This document shows positions 33,255 through 44,135 of a stretch of DNA of 64,000 bases, one piece after another; within the stretch, counting starts at the first letter, position 1; each line of letters begins with the position of its first letter. The notes below the pieces were generated by a model, which did not search any database, was not told where the DNA came from, and saw nothing but the letters and a program-made list of their open reading frames with translations. Position numbers and translations under genes: made by a program. The DNA is from Rhizomys pruinosus (taxonomy: Eukaryota > Chordata > Mammalia > Rodentia > Spalacidae). The stretch is from contig VZQC01009964.1 in the NCBI GenBank assembly GCA_009823505.1, forward strand, positions 16,001 to 80,000, given 5' to 3'.

Positions 33255-33454
33255 CACAGCACACTTTAACAAAATAAAAACCACAGCTCCTTTCTTTCCT
33301 TGCTAAAGCAAAAGACTTTCTGTGGCCATTCACGTGAGGGGGTGAAGATCCTTACCTGGGATATCGGAGGTCTTGGCCAAACTCATCCTCAAAGTCAAGT
33401 TTGGGTCTTCCTCATGAGCCAAGCCAAAGTGGGAAGTGGCGCTGTGCAAGCCCA

Positions 33455-33757
33455 CTCTATTAGTTTCTTTTCTGTTGCTGTGAGGAAAATCTATGACCAA
33501 GGCAACCCCAGAGGAATTAGAGTCCAAGGGGAGGTTTGGTGGCAGAGGTGGCCTGAACCGAAAGCTGGGCAGCCATATCTCAACTCAGAGGAAGCAGAAA
33601 GAGAGAAACTGGAAACACCACAAGGCCAAGAGCTCTCAGTGCCCACCCCAGTGCCGGCTTCCTCCAGCAAAGCTGCACTTCCTCAAGTTCCACAAACAGT
33701 GCTCCCAACTGGGGCCAAATATTCAAATATTCTCATTCAAACCACCATGCCCAGGGG
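33455..33757 (-). mobile_element. Rodent MaLR-type LTR, sister of 22978-23384
   Basis: Begins CTATTAGTTTCTTTTCTGTT and ends CATTCTCATTCAAACCACCA, with the same internal order as the LTR at 22978. Shorter by about 100 bp in the middle. No clear target-site duplication. Confidence 0.75.
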
Positions 33758-34092
33758 TAGATTCATTCGATCTTGTTCCACATGAGCTATGTAGTCTTCA
33801 CAGCAATCCCTGAGAGGCATGTTTGATCATGGGATGAGTAAAGATGTACGAAGGCCTTGAACCTATAGATGGAAAGTTAGCGGTGGAGCTGGGTTTTGAG
33901 CCTTTCTAGTACACCACTTTTCTCTCGGACTTTGGTGATTTCATTGTCTCTCTTCTATCAACCTTTGAAGTTCAGGAATATCTCATTGGAGTGACATAGC
34001 TGGTTGCCCTATGGACTGTCCTGGGCCCATCTCAGTGTTGGGATAGTTTATTGTCATGTTCATATTAAAATATAACTTATTTTGTATAAAAA
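33758..34092. other. No recognised feature
   Basis: A faint MIR-like segment (TCTTCACAGCAATCCCTGAG) near 33795, too weak to call. Confidence 0.35.
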
Positions 34093-34287
34093 TATTATTT
34101 TTATTTATTTATGAGGCCTGCATGTGTGTAAGTGCACCTGTGTTGTGCAATGCCCACAGAGGTCAGAAGAGGGCATCGGTTCTGGAGCTATGGACTGTTG
34201 TTAGCCATTATGTAGGTTCTGGGAATCAAACCTGGGTCCTCTGCAAGAGTAGCCAGTGCTCTTAACTACTGAGCCATCTCTCCAGGA
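34093..34287 (-). mobile_element. B2 SINE, older
   Basis: Reverse complement of B2 without the internal duplication. The head reads CTACTGAGCCATCTCTCCAG on the plus strand. Confidence 0.9.
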
Positions 34288-34591
34288 CTTACCACTTTCA
34301 TCTTTGTAAAAACCCTTGTGCTATTAGCTTTTGAAAGACTTTCCCCTCTGTTTCAAGCAGGAACATGGCTTCATCTCTAATTCCTTGCATTCTCTCACAT
34401 TTCCCATCTGTTGGCACTGGCTTATTTATTCCATGACGTCCCCTCTTTGATTCAAATGCATGGCTCCTGGCCTCCCCAATGTGCTCCTTCTACCTCTCGT
34501 AGAACCACATCTCCTGCTTTCGTTGCCCTTATTTGATTGGGAACTTCTTGAAGCTTGGGACTCCATCTCAGTAATTAATTTATTCTGTCAT

Positions 34592-34972
34592 TGTCACGCG
34601 CACAGCAGTCTCGCCGGCAAGAACTTCACGCGGACAACAGGATTCTTCTGCAGCAGTATTTATTGTGCACACAGCTCTTTTGTGAGAAGGACCCCGCAAT
34701 GGAGCAAGGGTGCTGTTTATATAGCAGTCTAGAGGGTTCGTGTATGCTCTGGATTGGTGCAGTGCCCTGATGCCTCATTAGCATGTCCAAGGCGCGGGCT
34801 CAGAGAGCACGGGCTCAGAGAGCGTGGGCTCGGAGAGTAGTAGTCATGCTCAGTTTGTCCAATGCAAAGGCAACGGCGGGAAGCGGCTTGTTGTTGTTCT
34901 AGCGACTCAGGAAGTCGGCGCCATCTTAGGGCGTGGTACAGCACACATTGTTTGTGTGGTAGGCTGCCAACA
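34592..34972 (-). mobile_element. IAP-like ERVK solo LTR
   Basis: 381 bp with TG...CA ends and the 6-bp repeat TGTCAT at 34586-34591 and 34973-34978. On the minus strand it has a GGCGCCGACTTCC motif near the 5' end, a TATAAAC box (34715-34721), AATAAA (34659-34664), and a CGCCGGC-containing R/U5 end, the layout of IAP LTRs. Many CpGs survive, so it is fairly young. Three 15-bp tandem units fill 34792-34836 in U3. No internal proviral sequence adjoins it. Confidence 0.85.
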
Positions 34973-34978
34973 TGTCAT

Positions 34979-35459
34979 TAACATTTTGTTCAGGTTTTAT
35001 GGATCTCATAAATCTTGTCTCTTTCCCTTAGGAGTGTGGAGCCCATTGAGAGGTAGATGTGGGAATCAAGATAGAGATAAAGCTACCATCTTGCTATTGG
35101 AAAACCCAAATGGGAGGACACAGTTTTGTGTCTATAAGAGAGTGTCCTCTCTCAAATGCTTAATTAAATAAGCCAGTGCCAAAAAAAGTCAGGCATTATA
35201 GGACTCCACTCAAAAGAGGAGTCCAAAGTAATAAATACACAGAAGCAGTGTGGAATGATGGCTGCTAGGGTGTTTGACACTTGGTAAATGACCAATCAAT
35301 GGTCACTGTAACTACTATCAGTTAATTCAGACACTCTGCCCCCAATTTCAGTTTACTACCCAGTGACCCTAGTTCATCGAGGTCCTTGGCTGAATATGAT
35401 TGATGGAAACATGTAGCTTGGGCTGAACAACTTGTGCAGATTTTCAAACATGGAGAAAT
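34979..35459. other. No recognised feature
   Basis: Unique-looking DNA. A short hairpin (GGACTCC/GGAGTCC arms with a 10-base loop) lies at about 35200-35223, of no evident function. Confidence 0.4.
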
Positions 35460-35990
35460 CAAGGTATAGTGACCAGGAAGGTTCCCCCACGCTGGCTAGT
35501 TCCCTTATTACTGAAAGGTGCTATTCAGGCTGCTGGGGGAAAAAGTCATCAACAGTCTGTGAACCCTGTGACCTATAACAACAACTGGCATGGGCAAGAT
35601 ATGTCCGTGGGTGCAGTAGTGGCATGGATGACATGGGGGTTAATCAACAGCTTACTGGTTGGATTCTGCTCCATAGGAGGGAAAACATGCCTGGTATTAT
35701 AAATGTGGCCAAGAAACCATGACTGGGCAGCTCACAGATCCCAGGGGTGAACCTACTACTATTAGTTTGCAAAATGGACATAGTATCAAACTGCCCTCTA
35801 AATTCCCATCTCTATACCCATAGATTAGTGCAGCTGTCAGACCTTATCAGAGGTTACTTTGAGCACTGGATGTCAGTTAACACAGAAACTCACAACTGGT
35901 CAAAGTGCAGAGAATCCCCAGCCACAAAGAGGACATCTATATTACACCCCATTCCTCCAAAGCTCAGGGACCATTGGTGAAGAGGAAGTG
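35460..35990 (+). mobile_element. Lx-like L1 3'UTR fragment
   Basis: Contains TAAATTCCCATCTCTATACC, GAAACTCACAACTGGTCAAA, GAGGACATCTATATTACACC and CTCCAAAGCTCAGGGACCAT, which I know from rodent Lx-type 3'UTRs. The left edge is uncertain. Confidence 0.7.
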
Positions 35991-36006
35991 ACTTATGTTA
36001 AATAGA

Positions 36007-36013
<7 letters not shown>

Positions 36014-36094
<81 letters not shown>

Positions 36095-36096
36095 TC
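36014..36096. repeat. (GA)n microsatellite
   Basis: About 40 GA units with one interruption near the end. Confidence 0.97.
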
Positions 36097-37702
36097 AACT
36101 ACACTGATTTTTGTTCTACTTCTTTGTTTTCTTGACATTTAGAATAATGGCTAGTACATATTAGGCACTCAAGAGACATTTATTGAATGTATGAGTGACC
36201 CAATGACCAGTCAGGGCATAGATTTAGATTTTAGTGTGGAGGATGATGACAACGTGGAGGGAATCTGTGTGACCCTTTTTCTTAGTGCTTCATAATAAAG
36301 GCTTTTTGTTTTCTTTAAGTGAGGAAAGGAAAAAAATCATGGCATTTTCAGAGTACTTAGTACATTGAATCTCAGTTGTGTCAACAATAGAAGAAGCCTG
36401 TCTGGGTATGAACAAAGCTCAGAGTTTCCTCGCCCACCATCTGCCTCTGCCGGCATCTTTTTGGAATGAGCACTGAGGAAGGAGATATAATGACTTTATG
36501 GGGTTTTACTTCCAGCCTCTTCAGCTCACTCTTATTCTCCTCAGAGAATGTATTCATTCTTTATTCATTCAGTAACCAGTTATGGATGCCATGGATTATG
36601 TTAATCAGTGTGCTGAGAAGTAGACAAGCGATGGATAAGATGACAGGACCCCTGATCTAGACACATAGCCAAGCTGAAAGAGGCCATGCAGAGCCACGGG
36701 GAGAAGCCTAGTATTTTGTAACGAGGTCTTATTTCTTCTTAGGGAGCAAATGGTCTTTTGGGATAGGAAAGGAATATCAAAATGGACTGATTTGGATGAA
36801 GAAGTTAAAATCCCAGGATATAGCGTGCCTGGAGATAAGAGACGTGGAGTTGGCTGGACCATGTTGCACAATAAAACAGGTCAGGAAGCTGAGTGAAGAG
36901 GGACTGCCTGGTGGGTCAAAGGCTATTTAAAATTCTGATGTGTGCTATCTACTTTTCAGGCGCTTGCTGTGTGGAACTGTCAAATTTCCGTCCATGGTCT
37001 GCCAAGGTTGCCAGGGTCTACAGGAGGTATAAGAGCCATTTTTTTTTTCCTGACAGGACCAGATTTCTCCCGTCTGTGATGGGCCCATTGCACAGGAGCC
37101 TACGCAAGCCAGTGCCCCGTTTCGTGGAGCCTCATGACCGTCTTCCCCCTCAGTGCTACTGTGTAATGCTTAAGACATGAGTTCTAGTTCCGAGAAGCAG
37201 CTTTTAACTAGATTCTCTCTGCAGGAAGCATTAGGTCTACTGCTCCTTCACACCATCTTATTGCCCCATTTACCTCAGACAAGAGGCCTTGGCCTCCCGG
37301 AACTAAGTAACCACTTACTCACGTGTGCCTCAATGCATTGGTAGATCTGTAGACCTAAGAAACATATTTCTTTACCTCAGGCTACCTTCCTTTTAGAAGG
37401 TGTGACCTGTGTCAAACACACAGACAAACAAATAAGAAATCCAACACATGTTCAAATAGTAAGGAAGACCCTACCCTGTTCAGGACTATTGCAGGGAGAA
37501 AGAGAGATCAACTGCACTCTGAAAATAGCAGGGCAGGCAGGGATTTGTGCCTAAGGAGAGGGTGGGCGGGGTGTCAGAGGATGGATGGTTACTAAGAGGA
37601 GACATCAACGGGAGTCCTACTGAATGGTTTCTTGGCAAAAGTGGACTCAGTGAGTGTGGATACAAAATCCAAGGCATACTTGAGATGAAGGTTCAAAAGA
37701 GG
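36097..37702. other. Repeat-poor stretch, no supported gene
   Basis: GTACATATTAGGCACTCAAG followed by AGACATTTATTGAATG at 36150-36190 resembles the end of an old L2/MIR element, but only weakly. A polypyrimidine tract plus CAG at 37040-37056, followed by a CpG-containing open frame to 37180, resembles a splice acceptor. I do not call an exon. Confidence 0.4.
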
Positions 37703-37928
37703 GGCTGGGGCTGTATAGCTCAGTTGGTAGAGTCCTTGCCTGGCATACAGAAAGCCCTGGGTTTGATCCCCGACACTGCACAAACCAGGCCTGATGGTAC
37801 ATGGTCTGTAATCCTAGCTCTGTGGAGGTGAAGGCAAGAAGATTGGAAGTTCAAGGTCATCCTTGGTTACATAGAGTGTGTATGTTTCTGGGCAGCCTGG
37901 ACTACATGAGACCTTGTCTCAAGAAAAA
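37703..37928 (+). mobile_element. B4 SINE (ID head joined to B1 tail)
   Basis: GGGGCTGGGGCTGTATAGCT...GGTTTGATCCCCGACACTGC is an ID head with A and B boxes. It continues into GGCCTGATGGTACATGGTCT and GCCTGGACTACATGAGACCT, a B1-like end. This dimer is the B4 structure. Confidence 0.85.
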
Positions 37929-37977
37929 AATGGTCCAGAATTTCCTGGCATTAGTTTGGTCATTAGCAAAATATTTT

Positions 37978-37978
<1 letters not shown>

Positions 37979-38022
<44 letters not shown>
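37979..38022. repeat. (CT)n microsatellite
   Basis: About 21 CT units. Confidence 0.97.
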
Positions 38023-38025
<3 letters not shown>

Positions 38026-38934
38026 GTTTTTGCCTCATCTGAAACTTTTGTGAGCCTGAGTGTTCTGCTTTCCATGGTGTTTTTAGGATGCTTGTCCCTC
38101 AACACCTGGGGGACAAGGGGAGTCAGCTGTTCATTAATGTATTCGTATATTTCCTTTCTCCCTCACCTAAAAAGTCTGCTCCTTTTGAATACGATTCTAG
38201 AAGATGACATCACCGGCCATCCTCTGATTCAGCCACCCAGGAGCCTCCACGCTGCCTCCTTCTCACCCAGGAAGCTCTGTTTCAGTTGTTTTTGTGAGTC
38301 TTCGACATCATCAGTAGCTCTTCTAAAATGCTGACTGCTAGCATCCTCTTCTGTGACGCCAAATCCTCTTTTTCTTGCTTTGGAGTTTGCATTCTCACCA
38401 TTCTCTGACTGTGGAGATCTTTCAAGCCAATGATATCAGCCTCCTGGTCTCTGTCCATAGTTCCCCGGGACTAGATTTCCTTCAAACCCAGCTTAGATTC
38501 CACGGTTCCTTTTGAAAGTACTTTCTATTTTCTTCTACGTTCCCCTCCATCATCCTTGCCTGGCAATATCCAAGTTTTGGTTAAATCCAGTGCTCTCTGC
38601 TCGTGACTCTTTAGTTCACAAGTAGCTGAACTGAGCTCGAAAAGTTAGGATAAACACACCAGATGAATCTTTTAAAGTTTATAACCACATCCTCCTGAGA
38701 GAACTGCTTATTTCCATCCTTTGGCCACCCCCCCCCCATCTCCTATTGCACAGACCTCTCTCTCACACCACTTCCCCTTTACTGGGCTCCATTCCTTTGG
38801 AATCAGCGAATTTTCTTCCCTATAGAATCAGTCATGTCTATAAGAAAACACACAAGTTCTTTGTTTCATCTTTCAGAAAATTTCTTTTGATTCTTGAACA
38901 CAGTCTTCCAGGGACCATCTCTCTGTGGCCTTTC
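38023..38934. other. No recognised feature
   Basis: Unique-looking DNA with a C-tract (about 38730). No supported gene. Confidence 0.4.
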
Positions 38935-39190
38935 TAATTATGATATACATAACATAAAATGATCATTTTTAAAAAACACAGTCCAGTGGTGTTCAGTACA
39001 TTAACACTGTTATGTAACCATCACGACCGTTTGTTTCCTTTTGAAGGCAGACATTGCTGAGTTATCTTTCCCTTTTCACATCCATTCACTCCTTGCTTTT
39101 CTGGTCATGACTTTGTCTCCACAACATCTTTTCCACATCACCTGATGCCAGTGACCACATCACTATAGCAACTTTGTTACTTAGAGGCCC
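38935..39190. mobile_element. Possible ancient L1 (L1M-type) fragment
   Basis: CAGTCCAGTGGTGTTCAGTA followed by CATTAACACTGTTATG and TAACCATCACGACC resembles a motif found in ancient mammalian L1 3' regions. Assignment is tentative. Confidence 0.35.
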
Positions 39191-39339
39191 ATAACTGTAA
39201 CTAAACACCATTTCTTTTTCTCCTCATTTATTAGCTGTTTACCTTGTTAAATATAAGGCTCGTCTATTTTGTTTGCCCCAAGATGTGGGGCCCATGATGG
39301 GACTCACTTTATATCTGTGAGAAACAAGAACGAATTATA

Positions 39340-39435
39340 CCTTGGGGTGAACTTACTCTGTAGCCCAGGCTGACCTCAAATTGGTGATCCTCCTACCCTA
39401 GCCTCCTGAGTGCTGAACGTACAGGACTGTGTCAG
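39340..39435 (-). mobile_element. B1-like SINE fragment
   Basis: ACTCTGTAGCCCAGGCTGAC, CTCAAATTGGTGATCC and CCTGAGTGCTGAACGTACAG match part of B1 in reverse complement. Confidence 0.65.
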
Positions 39436-39489
39436 CAAGCACTGTTTTTTGATTCCTTTTATTCAATGTCTTGCTTATATTTCATCCTT

Positions 39490-39516
39490 TCTTTTTTTGT
39501 ATATGCATTTGTGTGT

Positions 39517-39569
<53 letters not shown>

Positions 39570-39775
39570 GGCACCTGGGTGGGGTGCATGTGGAGGCTTG
39601 GAGTTGGTGTTGGGTGTCTTTCTCAATTACTGTATATATCATATGTTGAGGTGGGGGTCTCTTGTTGAACATGGACCTCATTGTTTTGGCTGGCTAGCCA
39701 GTTAGCTCCAGGGATCCCATCTTTACATGTTGGGATTAAAAGCATCTGATCCATCTGCCCAGCTTTTATGGAGTT
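39490..39775 (-). mobile_element. B4-like SINE with (TG)n tail
   Basis: A (TG)n tract (39509-39561) forms the tail. GGCTGGCTAGCCAGTTAGCT, CCAGGGATCCCATCTTTACA and CTGCCCAGCTTTTATGG follow a B4-type element in reverse complement. The tRNA-like head is missing. Confidence 0.55.
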
Positions 39776-41918
39776 TCTGGAGAATCTTGACTTTAGTACT
39801 CCAGGCTTTCTCAAAAGATATGTGGAAATAGTCACAGAGCTGAGATTCTCTAAATTGCCATTTGGAAATTGCTTCAGCATTTATGCAAACTTGAATCATT
39901 TTTCAAATATAGGCTATGACAACTAGAAAATGTGTAAATGTATTTATCTTGACATCTGTAGTTATTTGTAATATGAAAAAAAGACAGTTGGAAATAAAAT
40001 ATTTCAAGGTTCCAGAGTTTGTTCAAGAAAGGTGTAGTGAAGAGAGCACAGGAGGCTGGTGCAGTGCTCTACGTAGCTGTGCTCCTTTTGATCTCAGCCC
40101 TTTAACTTCATCATGTCAAGGTATTTTTCCTCTGTGGGCTATTCTACCAGAGTCTCTGATGGGAGGATCTGTGAGGTCTCTTCAGTTCCAGGCAGGCTCA
40201 GGGAACCTCTGACCTTCTATCTCCATCCAAAAATTAATGGTGCAATTCTATGTCCCTGGAGCTGGAAGAATGGCCTGCTTTGACTTGAGCTGGGCTTCTT
40301 CCACAATGAGCAAGCCATTTAATGAGCAGGGAGTGAAGGGCATGGTCACAGGTGCAAGAGGGTCCAGGACATTACAAGGGAGGAGATCCATTTTGCTGAC
40401 TTCTTAGCAGGTAGTTAGGTTAAATTAATCCCATTTTCCAAAATGCCCTTTTCTTGTGCATTTTTGCAGAGTGGAGAATAATTTTCCATTTTGTTTCTTG
40501 GGCATGCAGCATGGGCAGCAATGGTTCAGTTTACACCTATGAAGTTTCTCATCTAGATTCCTAAGCAGCAGAACTTGTGACCTTGGAAATGTATGAGTTA
40601 TGAGTCTCTTTAATAATAATGACAATGCTCCATTTTCTACCATCCTCAAATTCTGAATAGTTGAGACCAGCAGCTCAATTTGCTGCTGATGACTCCAAAC
40701 TTTGGCTTTAGTTTCTGCTGATGACACTTTAAGTGTTCAGATGTCAGCTCCTCTTTTCTCTGTCCCTAGAGTAGGAAGAAGTAATCTTCCCTCAATGCCT
40801 GTGCCTGGTCTCATGCTGATTTCCATGCAATTGCTGATGAGCAATGCCTTAGTTAGCTGCCAAATTGCCTTGTGGTTACGATCACTCCAATCCTGTAAAG
40901 TGTACATTGTCATCTTGTTCTTGTCCAGAAGCCATGGAGATGAGGGGGTATTTTTCTTCATGTTCCAGTGGCTGTCATCAGTCCCTGAATGCAATTCATC
41001 TACTGCAGGCAGATCTTCTTAGTAGTTGTTAAAAGTTCAGATGAAAGAAATGGAAGCTATTTATAGTTCCTATCCCTCAGGGACTCCTAATGTATTTCTG
41101 AAGAAGACCCATTTTTTTATGTATTGAAACCAAGATTAGGAAGATGAAGCCAACATGGATTATTTGAAACCATAGAAAAAATGTTTATCAAATGAAAGCA
41201 TTATGGGTCTTTCCCCCACAATGTTCTGGAGAATATTACAACCATTTTAATGATGATTTTTATTTTTGAGGCAACACAGGAAAGTGATGAATTGAAAGAT
41301 TTTGCTTTCAGTAGTTCAAGGCTGTTATCATAGGCTGCTCAGGCTGCTGTAATCCAATCACTAGGGAAATTTCCAGGCCTTTAGAAGTATTGTGCCAGAA
41401 ACCACAGGCAAAGAATGAATGCACTTAAAAATTATACCATAAGAGGTTACTGAATCTCTCAGAGAGATTCTTGATTGTTCTGGCCCATGGATCAGATCCT
41501 TAGATGGGTCCTGGCCCAGCAAGATGGTTGGACTTCTCTTATCAGAGCTTGATTTATTCATTGGCAAAAGAGGCAAGAGTTCACTAAGTCTAAAAAAGAT
41601 GATTTAGGAAGAATTCTTTATTTTCTGGATGCTGTCATACCTGAATGTCTAGGTTTACCAGGGCCATGGTGTGAGGATAAGAGAAGTTAAGCCTCTGAGA
41701 ATGACCAAGTGGAAGCCTAAAAGAACTTGGATTCTTGGCTATAACATCAGACCATCATAGTAAGTTGCCTGAATTCTGACTTTATTCTGCAGGTATTGTA
41801 GAGTCAACAGATATTTAAAATCTTGGAATTATTTAGTAAGGAATTATTTAGTAAGGTTTTTTTTTTTTTTGATGGATAGCCATCAGCATCATGGGGAAAG
41901 ATTGGCAGCTGGGCCATT
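39776..41918. other. Repeat-poor stretch, no supported gene
   Basis: No SINE or LINE was recognised over about 2.1 kb. Two minus-strand frames at 40737-40994 and 40425-40727 lie almost end to end in different frames. I recognise no family in them. Confidence 0.4.
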
Positions 41919-41930
41919 AGAAGCAGGAAC

Positions 41931-42044
41931 ACTCAGGAGGCAGAGGCAGGCGGATCTTTGTGAGTTCAAGGCCAGCCTGGTTTACAGAGTGAGTTCCAGG
42001 ACAGCTGGGGCTACAGGGAGACCCTGAATTGAAAAGACCAAAAA
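41931..42044 (+). mobile_element. B1 SINE, 5'-truncated
   Basis: Lacks the B1 head and starts inside it at CTCAGGAGGCAGAGG. The 12-bp duplication AGAAGCAGGAAC at 41919-41930 and 42045-42056 shows the truncation happened at insertion. Confidence 0.95.
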
Positions 42045-42056
42045 AGAAGCAGGAAC

Positions 42057-42454
42057 ATCATTGGTCAGGTTTCAGCCTTGGCCTGTGGAATTGGATGGAG
42101 AATTAGAGAGGACCAAGAGGGTGTGATGATTGCTGGGTCACAGCGCTGAAGGAAATGTTGTAAAGACTGTTAGATCTCCATGGACTGTGTTGGTAAACAT
42201 GTCTTTTATAAAGGAGAGAAGACAAGATGTGGCAACTTTTTCTTCCTTTTTCTGGGGGGGATAAGCTCGGTTTTAAACTTGTTGGTGCTTCCAGATGGCA
42301 CGTGCAGTAACACCTGGCCATTTTGGAGCTAGAGGGAGCACAGGGGGCATCCTTAGGGCCTGGTTAACAAGTCTGCTCACTTGTCAACATGCTTTATTCT
42401 TCTACTGTTGCATTGTAGTCACAGAATGGAGGGTAGATGGAGCGCATGTTCATG
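42057..42454. other. No recognised feature
   Basis: Unique-looking DNA. Confidence 0.35.
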
Positions 42455-42592
42455 GCTTCATTAAACAGATGTAGACCTAGATTTGCAATGATTAAATTAA
42501 CTCTCTAACTTCACACAGCTGCCAAGTGATGGCTTCAGATGTGGAAGCAGAAAACCTGTTCCCAAACTCTTTGATCCAGCCTTCTGTCAAAG
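42455..42592 (-). mobile_element. MIR SINE
   Basis: TTAAACAGATGTAGACCTAG, TTAACTCTCTAACTTCACAC, AGCTGCCAAGTGATGGC and CCAAACTCTTTGATCCAGCC follow MIR in reverse complement. Confidence 0.6.
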
Positions 42593-42721
42593 GACTTGTT
42601 GTATTTTCTTTGTCACATGTAGTCTAATATAGTTAGAGTGTGTGACTTCGTCATCGATTTCAAATACAAAATTTTGTGTCCAGGGAGTTTTCTTCTTTCA
42701 TACTAAACGAGGTGTTTGATT

Positions 42722-42936
42722 TATTATTTTTATTTTCTTTATGTGCCTGTGTGTATTGCCTGCATGCATGGAAGTTTACCCATGTCCTGCAATGCCTGCA
42801 GAGGTCAGAAGAGTGTCTCATATTCCCCTGGAATGGGAGTTATGGATAGTTGTTAGCTGCCATGTGGATGCTGGGAATCGAAACTGGATCTTCCGCAACA
42901 GCAACCAGTGCTCTTGACCACTGAGCCCCCACCCCC
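42722..42936 (-). mobile_element. B2 SINE, older
   Basis: Reverse complement of B2: TGCAATGCCTGCAGAGGTCA, TGGATGCTGGGAATCGAAAC, CTCTTGACCACTGAGCCCCC. Confidence 0.88.
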
Positions 42937-43369
42937 ATATGAAATGGCTACACTTTGGTTTAGGAAAGGTATGGAACAAGTAGAATAAATTACACTTTCA
43001 GGAAGAGAAAGTGTAAAACAGGTCAAGCAGTTAATTTAGAGAGTCTACAATTTTCTATTCTCTTTAGCTCCACCAAGAGTGTTTCTAATGGTCTATTTCT
43101 AATGCATATATACTTTCCATATAGAGGTATGTGTATATACAATTTTATATAGTATATATACAGTGTATACATGTGCATATAAGTTTTCATAAGTATTGTT
43201 GATCATAAAGTTTATAATACTTAAGTGAGTTAACACTAGTCTCATTTAAATTCTGTGATTTTCTTTGTAGTTAACCCTTTCCTTTATATAGCTTTATCCA
43301 TCTTAAAGGAACACATAGTGCCTTGAAGGAATTCATTGGTTTTTCTGAATAGTCAATATATTTTCCTTG
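42937..43369. other. No recognised feature; AT-rich
   Basis: AT-rich unique-looking DNA with TATATA-type simple sequence at 43100-43170. Confidence 0.4.
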
Positions 43370-43790
43370 AGTTGTTAACAAAGCCTGGGCTCTGCCGGCT
43401 CTAACAATCAGGCTTGGTCACCAGTCCTCAGTAGATCAGTTAAATAGATAAGTAATGGTGTAAAGTAGAGAAAGGAGATTTATTCAAGGGGGCCACCTTG
43501 GAAAGAGGAACAGAGATGTCCAGTGACTCTCCAATTTATCTTCAGGGTTCTGGCTTCAGTTCAGGTTTAAAGAGAGGGGAGAAGGTTTGTGTAAATAAGC
43601 AGTCCTGGTGAAGGTGTGGTCTACCAGTCTTTAACCCATCATTGCCTCTGCCCCAGACTCCCCTGCAAGGAGAGCCCTTCCTCCCCTGGCTACCTTCTAT
43701 GGCTTCCTTCTTCTAGCATGAGACTCAGATGGAAATTCCAATTTCTTGGGGCCCATCGTTTCTACAATTTAACAGCCAAAGGGAGGGCAC
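43370..43790 (-). mobile_element. Possible LTR-like element
   Basis: On the minus strand, a TTGAATAAATCTCCTTTCTC polyadenylation-like region is followed by about 90 bases ending GCCCAGGCTTTGTTAACA. This fits an LTR 3' end. Ends and target-site duplication were not established. Confidence 0.35.
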
Positions 43791-43929
43791 AAGTATCTTT
43801 TTACTACATTTTCATTTATAACAGCATGGTTACCAAGAGAGCATGTCTTAGGAAGAGAACTATGGAGTTGTTAAGTCTCATAAAAAAGGAATGGCTGATG
43901 AAGTATCAGGGCATGGTAGATAACACCCT

Positions 43930-44135
43930 GAGTCCTGGGGTCTGCCAGAACCTCATTTGCATCTTGGTATTGGCATTGATTGATTTGCTAAGTCATTTGA
44001 CTTCTCAAAGGCTTAGTTATGCTCTTTGTATAAGAGGAATGATATCAACCAATGTGAAGAATTGTTATAAAAATAAACAAGCCAAATGGACATAATGCCC
44101 TAAGCTGATTGTGCTTAGTACAGGGTGACTACTTG
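43930..44135 (+). mobile_element. MIR SINE
   Basis: TGGGGTCTGCCAGAACCTCA, GCTAAGTCATTTGACTTCTC and GAAGAATTGTTATAAAAATA follow MIR in order. Confidence 0.5.

Noticed and set aside
33300..33785. 161-codon plus-strand frame
   Set aside because: Most of it crosses a minus-strand MaLR LTR. No domain is recognisable.
35200..35223. Hairpin GGACTCC / GGAGTCC as a possible small-RNA precursor
   Set aside because: The stem is only 7 bp, too short for a microRNA precursor, and such palindromes are common by chance.
37703..37775. tRNA-like sequence with A and B boxes
   Set aside because: It is the ID head of a B4 SINE and continues directly into the B1-like part. It is not a tRNA gene.
37801..38334. 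177-codon plus-strand frame
   Set aside because: It starts in a B4 SINE, passes through a (CT)n tract and ends in unique DNA without a domain.
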